Assembly: GCA_965656785.1 (NCBI GenBank)
Contig: CBFHLY010000004.1
Coordinates: 60,340 to 124,339 of the forward strand
Length of the DNA: 64,000 nucleotides
Direction: 5' to 3'
Source of the DNA: JALQTD01 sp965656785
Lineage (GTDB): Bacteria > Bacteroidota > Bacteroidia > Flavobacteriales_D > Sanyastnellaceae
Below, one piece after another: positions 59,397 to 64,000 of this stretch. Numbering within the stretch: the first letter of the stretch is position 1; every line of letters begins with the position of its first letter. A model generated the notes under the pieces. That model did not search any database, was not told the origin of the DNA, and was given only the letters and a program-made list of their open reading frames with translations. The position numbers and the translations under genes are program-made.

Positions 59397-59404
59397 CGAA
59401 TTTA
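59397..59404 (-). promoter_or_regulatory. -7 box TAAATTCG, leaderless spacing
   Basis: Ends four bases before the cmk ATG at 59392, C at -1. Separates cmk from porQ. Confidence 0.55.
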
Positions 59405-59431
59405 CGGGTTTCGCAGTGGAAGCGGCCGCCG

Positions 59432-60460
59432 TCAGAGCCAGGCGCTCAAGGGAATGTTCAAGGCCAAATGCGTGCTCGATCCCGCAAAGTGGTACGTATT
59501 CCGGCTCAACCTCAGCTGGAACTGCCTGACGGCGAACGACGTGCCGATGGAGAACCCGTTCGTGCCGGTCCGTCCGTTCGCGGCGAGTTCCGCCCGGCGC
59601 CGGTAGTCGAAGCCGAACTGAAGCCGCAACGCCTCGGAAAGGATGAGCTCGGTTCCGAGGCCCACGTGCCGCATCAGCCGGTCACCGAACGCCCACTTCC
59701 CGCTCGGGATGGACTCGCCCGTCAGCGGGTCGATGAGCGGGTCGTACGTTCCTGGCGGAGCGAGGTCCCAGGTGAGCAAGTCGCTGAGTCGCAGGTGCAC
59801 CTGAAACGGAGCGTGGGCGAACCCTTTTGCAAGGCCGATTTGCAGGTTCGGCTGGAGCGGGCCCGTGGGTTGGTTGCCGTCGATGTTGAATTGGCCTGCC
59901 CATCCCGTAAGCGCGGCGCCCACGGCCAAGTTTTGGTCAGCGAACAGCCCGTGCGCTCCCAGTTCTAGCCCCATCAATCCTGCCGTTTCCCGGTCCAAAT
60001 TCCGCATGCCCAGCATCCCTCGCGCCGCCACGCGCCACCGGCTGTTCAGCGCGCGGGAGGCGGTGCCTTGAAGCACCGTTTCGCCTCCGCTGAATTCGCC
60101 CACGACATTGCCTGAAGCGTCCGTTTCATCGAACCCCCCGTAACCGGTAAATCGTGCCCCCGTTTCCCACGTCCAACCGTTGCGCGTGCCCCACGTGTAA
60201 CCCACGCCACTCGCGTTCATGCCCCCGAAGTAGCGCACGTGATCGAACGCGATGCGTTGGGCATTGGCCGAATCCACGAAGGCAGGCTGGTACAACGCCG
60301 CGTGGACATCCGGCTCCAGCGACGCGACGAGCCGCCCACCGAGCGCTGCAGAGCGCGGATCCGTGGGGACGTCAAACACGGCCCATGGGCTCACGACCGT
60401 TTGGGCCGAAACGGCAGATGCGCACAACGCGAGGCCCCAAGCGAGCGCTTGGGACTTCAC
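59432..60460 (-). CDS. porQ: type IX secretion system protein PorQ
   Basis: A 342-aa exported outer-membrane beta-barrel (PorV/PorQ-like, DUF3308). A signal peptide (ending 'AVSAQ') is followed by 'VPTDPRSAALGGRLVASLEPD', a PorQ signature, and by alternating beta strands through to 'LALNIPLSAWL' with a terminal hydrophobic residue. PorQ is a T9SS accessory component that acts with PorU/PorV/PorZ in the attachment complex releasing cargo. The start overlaps the lon stop as ATGA (60457-60460), so PorQ is translated with Lon. It fits the seven T9SS cargo genes in this window. Confidence 0.93.
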   Translation of the reverse strand: MKSQALAWGLALCASAVSAQTVVSPWAVFDVPTDPRSAALGGRLVASLEPDVHAALYQPAFVDSANAQRIAFDHVRYFGGMNASGVGYTWGTRNGWTWETGARFTGYGGFDETDASGNVVGEFSGGETVLQGTASRALNSRWRVAARGMLGMRNLDRETAGLMGLELGAHGLFADQNLAVGAALTGWAGQFNIDGNQPTGPLQPNLQIGLAKGFAHAPFQVHLRLSDLLTWDLAPPGTYDPLIDPLTGESIPSGKWAFGDRLMRHVGLGTELILSEALRLQFGFDYRRRAELAANGRTGTNGFSIGTSFAVRQFQLRLSRNTYHFAGSSTHLALNIPLSAWL

Positions 60461-62904
60461 AGTTCCAGCAGGGTAGGGGCGGCTTGCTCCTTGAGCAACG
60501 CCCGTTGCAACACTTCCGATAAGGTGTTCACGTAGGTGAATTTCAATCCTTTCAAATACTTTTCGTCGATGTCTTCGACGTCTTGGCGGTTCGCTTCACT
60601 GAGCAGGATTTCCTTGATGCCGGCGCGTTTGGCCGCCAGGATTTTCTCCTTGATGCCGCCGACGGGCAGGACCTGTCCGCGCAGGGTGATTTCGCCGGTC
60701 ATGGCGAGGGCACTGCGCACCTTGCGTCCTGTCAACGACGAGGCGAGGGAGGTCAGCATGGTGACGCCCGCGCTCGGGCCGTCCTTGGGTGTGGCGCCTT
60801 CGGGCACGTGGATGTGGATGTTCCGTTTGCTGAAGATCTCCGGATCGAGGTCCAGGGCGTGCGAATGGGCTTTGAGGAAACTCAGGGCGATGCTCGCGCT
60901 CTCCTTCATGACTTGGCCGAGGTTGCCCGTTAGTTGCATTTGGCCTTTTCCCGGCGAAAGCTGGGACTCGATGAAGAGGATTTTGCCTCCCACCGAGGTC
61001 CAGGCCAACCCCGTCACCACGCCGGGAACGTCGTTGCCCTGGTAGCGGGTGCGGTCGTGCGAAGGGCCCAGGATGTCCTTGAGTTGATCGGCGGTGACTT
61101 CGACCTCGTAGGGCTCTTCCATGGCGATTTGGCGAGCGCGGTTGCGCACGATTTTGCCCAAGCGCTTGTCCAATCCCCGCACCCCGGATTCGTTCGTGTA
61201 GCGGTCGACCACCACTTCCAGCGTTTTCTTCAAGACCTTGATTTCCTTCGGGGTGAAGCCCGCTTCACGCACTTGCTTGGTCAACAGGTGCCTGCGCGCG
61301 ATTTCGACCTTTTCCTCCATGGTGTAGCCGCTGACGTTGATGATTTCCATCCGATCGCGCAAGGCGGGCTGGATGCTGCTCAGGGAGTTGCACGTCGCGA
61401 GGAACATGACGTTGCTCAAATCGTAATCGATGTCGAGGTAATTGTCGTGGAAGGTGCTGTTCTGTTCCGGATCGAGCACTTCGAGCATGGCCGAAGACGG
61501 ATCGCCGTGCGCGTCGCGGGCGAGCTTGTCGATTTCGTCCAGCACAAACAGCGGGTTCGACGTGCCCGCTTTTTTCAAGTTCTGCAACACCCGTCCGGGC
61601 ATGGCGCCGATGTAGGTCTTGCGGTGCCCGCGGATTTCGGCTTCGTCGCGCAGGCCGCCCAAGCTCATCCGCACGTATTCGCGTCCGAGGGCCTTGGCGA
61701 TGCTGCGTCCCAAGGACGTCTTGCCGACGCCTGGAGGTCCGTACAAGCACAAGATGGGGGCCTTCAAATTGCCTTTCAGCTTGAGAACCGCCAGGTGTTC
61801 GATGATCCGTTCTTTCACTTCCTCCAGCCCGTAGTGGTCCTCGTCGAGCACGGCTTGGGCGTGCTTCAGATCGAAGTTGTCTTCCGATCGGCGGTTCCAG
61901 GGCAAATCAAGCAGCAACTCCAAGTAGTTCGCCTGCACGCTGTACTCCGCGGACTGTGAGTTCATCCGCTCGAGTTTGGCCAATTCCTTGTCGAACGTTT
62001 CGCGGGCGTGGTCCGGCCAGTCCATCTGCTCGGCGCGCGCACGCTTCTCCGCGATTTCCATCGCCTGCGGGTTGTTGCCGAGTTCCTCCTGAATTTGTTT
62101 CAGCTGTTGGTTCAGGAAGTATTCCCGCTGTTGCTGGTCGAGTTCGCCCTTGACTTTCGTGGCGATGTCGCGCTTCAAGGAAAGCATTTGGCGTTCCTTG
62201 TGCAGCAATTCCAGCACGCGGTTTGCCCGCGCTTTGATGCCTTCAACTTCCAACAACCGCTGCTTCTCTTCGACCGAAGCGTTCATGTTCGAACTGGTGA
62301 AGTTGACCAAGAAGCTGAGGCTGTCGATGCTTTTGATGGCAAACCGGGCTTCGGAGGGAATGTTGGGGCTGAGTTGGATGATCTCCAGGGCGAGCTCCTT
62401 GAGGCTCTCCATCAAGGCCGTGTGCTCCGCATCTTTCGGAGGGAGCTGCTCGGCATCGTATTCGGTGACGCGTGCTTTCAGGTAGGGTTCCTCTTGGACC
62501 AAATCCGTCCAGTGGAACCGCTTCAGGCCTTGCAAAATGACGGTGTTCGTGCCGTCGGGCATCCGCAGCATCTTGAGCACGCGCGCTACGGTGCCCACTT
62601 TGTTGAGGTCATCGGCAGCCGGAACTTCGATTTCGTCATTCTTTTGGGCCACCACCCCGATGGTGGTTCCCGAGGAATGCGCCTCCTTCACCAAGCGAAT
62701 CGAGCGGTCGCGCCCCACCGTAATGGGGATGACCACCCCCGGAAAGAGCACGGTGTTGCGCAAGGACAAGATCGGCAGCGCCTCGGGCACTTCTTCCCGG
62801 TGCATCGCCTCCTCGTCCTCACTGGAAATCAGTGGAATGAAATCGTGGTCGTGTTCCTCGTTCAACAGCCACAAGCCTTCTTCGGCCAAATCGGATTCTT
62901 GCAT
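60457..62904 (-). CDS. lon: ATP-dependent protease La (Lon)
   Basis: An 815-aa ATP-dependent serine protease that degrades misfolded and regulatory proteins. The N-domain begins 'ALPILSLRNTVLFPGVVIPI'; AAA+ domain with Walker A 'GPPGVGKTSLGRS' (about 390), Walker B 'PLFVLDEIDKL' and 'NVMFLATCNSL'; protease domain with catalytic Ser in 'PKDGPSAGVTM' (about 708) and Lys in 'GIKEKILAAKRAG' (about 751). Full length. The ATG at 62904 gives the usual short N-terminus; in-frame codons further up (ATG 62940) are possible. porQ is coupled to its stop. Confidence 0.97.
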   Translation of the reverse strand: MQESDLAEEGLWLLNEEHDHDFIPLISSEDEEAMHREEVPEALPILSLRNTVLFPGVVIPITVGRDRSIRLVKEAHSSGTTIGVVAQKNDEIEVPAADDLNKVGTVARVLKMLRMPDGTNTVILQGLKRFHWTDLVQEEPYLKARVTEYDAEQLPPKDAEHTALMESLKELALEIIQLSPNIPSEARFAIKSIDSLSFLVNFTSSNMNASVEEKQRLLEVEGIKARANRVLELLHKERQMLSLKRDIATKVKGELDQQQREYFLNQQLKQIQEELGNNPQAMEIAEKRARAEQMDWPDHARETFDKELAKLERMNSQSAEYSVQANYLELLLDLPWNRRSEDNFDLKHAQAVLDEDHYGLEEVKERIIEHLAVLKLKGNLKAPILCLYGPPGVGKTSLGRSIAKALGREYVRMSLGGLRDEAEIRGHRKTYIGAMPGRVLQNLKKAGTSNPLFVLDEIDKLARDAHGDPSSAMLEVLDPEQNSTFHDNYLDIDYDLSNVMFLATCNSLSSIQPALRDRMEIINVSGYTMEEKVEIARRHLLTKQVREAGFTPKEIKVLKKTLEVVVDRYTNESGVRGLDKRLGKIVRNRARQIAMEEPYEVEVTADQLKDILGPSHDRTRYQGNDVPGVVTGLAWTSVGGKILFIESQLSPGKGQMQLTGNLGQVMKESASIALSFLKAHSHALDLDPEIFSKRNIHIHVPEGATPKDGPSAGVTMLTSLASSLTGRKVRSALAMTGEITLRGQVLPVGGIKEKILAAKRAGIKEILLSEANRQDVEDIDEKYLKGLKFTYVNTLSEVLQRALLKEQAAPTLLEL

Positions 62905-62957
62905 GGTGTAAAGTTCGGCCCCACCCGCGGCAATTGCCATGCCACGCCGTGCACCCG

Positions 62958-62965
62958 CAAAGAAA
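62958..62965 (-). promoter_or_regulatory. possible lon -7 box TTTCTTTG
   Basis: One mismatch to TAnnTTTG, 53 bases before the chosen ATG (17 before ATG 62940). Would give lon a leader. Confidence 0.35.
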
Positions 62966-63008
62966 CGCGCCAAACCTGCTGATAGTATGCCGCCTTTCCG
63001 CCAATCTG

Positions 63009-64000
63009 TCAGCCCTGCGCCGCTCGGTACGCCGCGGCCCACCGCGCCCGATCGTCCCCTGTCGGCACCACGTTGCGACGCGCCATGACCGCCTCCGCCG
63101 TCCGTTCAAACCGCTCGAAATCGTACGCCTCGAACCCATCGGCCCCGCCCCACGAGAACGACGGCACGTGCTTCGGTGGAAAGCCGGACCCGATGACCTG
63201 CGCCGCGGTCCCCACCGTGGTCGCCGTGTTGAACATCGTGTTGATGCTGCACTTCGCGTGGTCGCCCATGAGCAAGCCGCAGAATTGGAGGTCCGACTCT
63301 TCGAAGGCCTGTTTTCCGTGGTGCCAAATCCGAACCGGGCTGTAATTCGATTTCAAGTTCGAGCTGTTCGTGTCCGCTCCGAGGTTGCACCACGATCCGA
63401 GCACGGAATTGCCGAGGAAGCCGTCGTGGCCTTTGTTCGAGTAGCCGTGCATGACGACGTTGCTCAGTTCGCCCCCGAGTCGGCATTCGGGACCGAAGGC
63501 GGAGGGACCTGCGATGCGGCACGCCATTTTCACCACGGTGCCTGCGCCCAGGGCGAGCGGTCCGCGGAGGTGGGCGCCTTCCTGCACCTCCACGTTGGGG
63601 CCGAGGACGATGGGCCCCGCTTCGGTGTTGAAGGTGCAGGCCAGGGCGCGTGCGGAGGGGTGCGCGCGCAGCTGGTCGGCCGGACCGATGACCGTGACGT
63701 GCGCGGGCCAGTCCCGTTCCGCCACCGCGCCCCACGCTTCGGCCGTGCCTTCCCAATCGGCCTCGAGGGCTTCGCCGCACCGCAAAAACAGGTCGGTGGG
63801 CCGGGTGAGCACATCCGGAATGACGGGAACGGGCGACCAGCGGGTCGAAGTCCCTTCGAGCGGATGCTCGGCCAAGGGTTCGCCCGCATGCGTCCAGCCG
63901 GTGCCGGGGGCGAGGGAATGGACGAGGTGGACCGACTCGGGAGAGGGAATCCAGAGGGGATTGAGGGCGCGGGGACCTGGGATTTGGCTTGCCCATTGCT
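63009..64000 (-). CDS. GlmU-like sugar nucleotidyltransferase family protein (partial, start outside window)
   Basis: The frame is open to the window's end, so the N-terminus is missing. The visible 330 residues hold 'ALNPLWIPSPESVHLVH', 'RPTDLFLRCGEALEADWE' and a left-handed beta-helix (hexapeptide) part: 'GPIVLGPNVEVQEGAHLRGP', 'LGAGTVVKMACRIAGPSAFG', 'GFLGNSVLGSWCNLGADTNS' and 'GDHAKCSINTMFNTATTVG'. This matches the 'GlmU family'/putative sugar nucleotidyltransferase of Bacteroidota, often about 390 aa, where an N-terminal nucleotidyltransferase precedes a hexapeptide acyltransferase-like domain. It is not the typical GlmU; real activity is unproven. Gap to lon is 104 bases. Confidence 0.88.
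   Translation of the reverse strand, partial: QWASQIPGPRALNPLWIPSPESVHLVHSLAPGTGWTHAGEPLAEHPLEGTSTRWSPVPVIPDVLTRPTDLFLRCGEALEADWEGTAEAWGAVAERDWPAHVTVIGPADQLRAHPSARALACTFNTEAGPIVLGPNVEVQEGAHLRGPLALGAGTVVKMACRIAGPSAFGPECRLGGELSNVVMHGYSNKGHDGFLGNSVLGSWCNLGADTNSSNLKSNYSPVRIWHHGKQAFEESDLQFCGLLMGDHAKCSINTMFNTATTVGTAAQVIGSGFPPKHVPSFSWGGADGFEAYDFERFERTAEAVMARRNVVPTGDDRARWAAAYRAAQG

Noticed and set aside
1..64000. CRISPR arrays, insertion sequences, prophage, rRNA or tmRNA
   Set aside because: No spaced direct repeats, transposase motifs, integrase genes or rRNA signatures were noticed on reading; smpB is present but ssrA was not found in this window.

Overview
The window looks like the chromosome of a high-GC member of the Bacteroidota (Flavobacteriales-like). 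The evidence is: several secreted proteins ending in type IX secretion system (T9SS) sorting domains, the T9SS component PorQ, bacillithiol synthase BshA, a DAHP synthase/chorismate mutase fusion, Bacteroidota families of unknown function (DUF4494, DUF983), the sigma-A -7 box TAnnTTTG, and no visible Shine-Dalgarno sequences. Almost the whole window is coding. No phage, insertion sequence, CRISPR array or rRNA was seen.

Layout. 1-1764 is the 3' end of rpoC, closed by a two-way terminator. 1835-9106 holds a conserved protein of unknown function, an MBL hydrolase/acyltransferase/rarA operon and a secreted subtilase coupled to a YwqK-like repeat protein. 9269-15381 has mdh, an FG-GAP T9SS protein, a DUF423 protein, pckA and rsmE. 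15378-20942 is a minus-strand operon: adenosine deaminase, two tandem arylsulfotransferase-like T9SS proteins, a PaaG-like enzyme and a DUF551 protein. 21002-28234 carries smpB, pyrD, purB, an ABC exporter and small conserved genes. 28424-29985 has the aromatic-acid fusion gene and a Lys-Leu-Leu tRNA operon. 30083-41822 has a large gliding-type adhesin, a helicase, pcm, a YciO-like gene, a small transaldolase, an exopolysaccharide glycosylphosphotransferase, an OmpA-like protein and an FAH-family enzyme. 41857-49846 has clpB, aroK, a phosphoribosyltransferase, an RlmD-like methyltransferase, an exported EEP-family enzyme, a DASS transporter and aroQ. 49840-64000 is minus-strand: a 1152-residue secreted hydrolase/beta-helix protein, a lipoprotein, bshA, a GH3/beta-lactamase fusion, cmk, porQ, lon and a GlmU-like gene running off the end.

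Gene start architecture is the most striking pattern. Genes begin in two main ways. Within operons, starts overlap the previous stop as ATGA or GTGA (rarA, lon-porQ, cmk-GH3 and others). At operon heads, a TAnnTT(T/C)G promoter box lies at a nearly fixed distance, usually exactly four bases, before the start codon, and the base before the start is almost always C. This predicts transcription starting on the first base of the start codon, i.e. widespread leaderless mRNAs. The rule also picks several start codons here, including GTG starts.

The genes serve housekeeping (transcription, translation, proteostasis, purine, pyrimidine and shikimate pathways, central carbon metabolism) mixed with a T9SS secretome: seven probable T9SS cargo proteins and one T9SS component. 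No complete novel defence or mobile system is evident. The best leads are the leaderless-start pattern, two genes whose N-termini seem to lack a usual start codon, the tandem arylsulfotransferase-like operon, the secreted hydrolase/beta-helix protein, and an RlmD-like enzyme without the iron-sulfur cysteine cluster.
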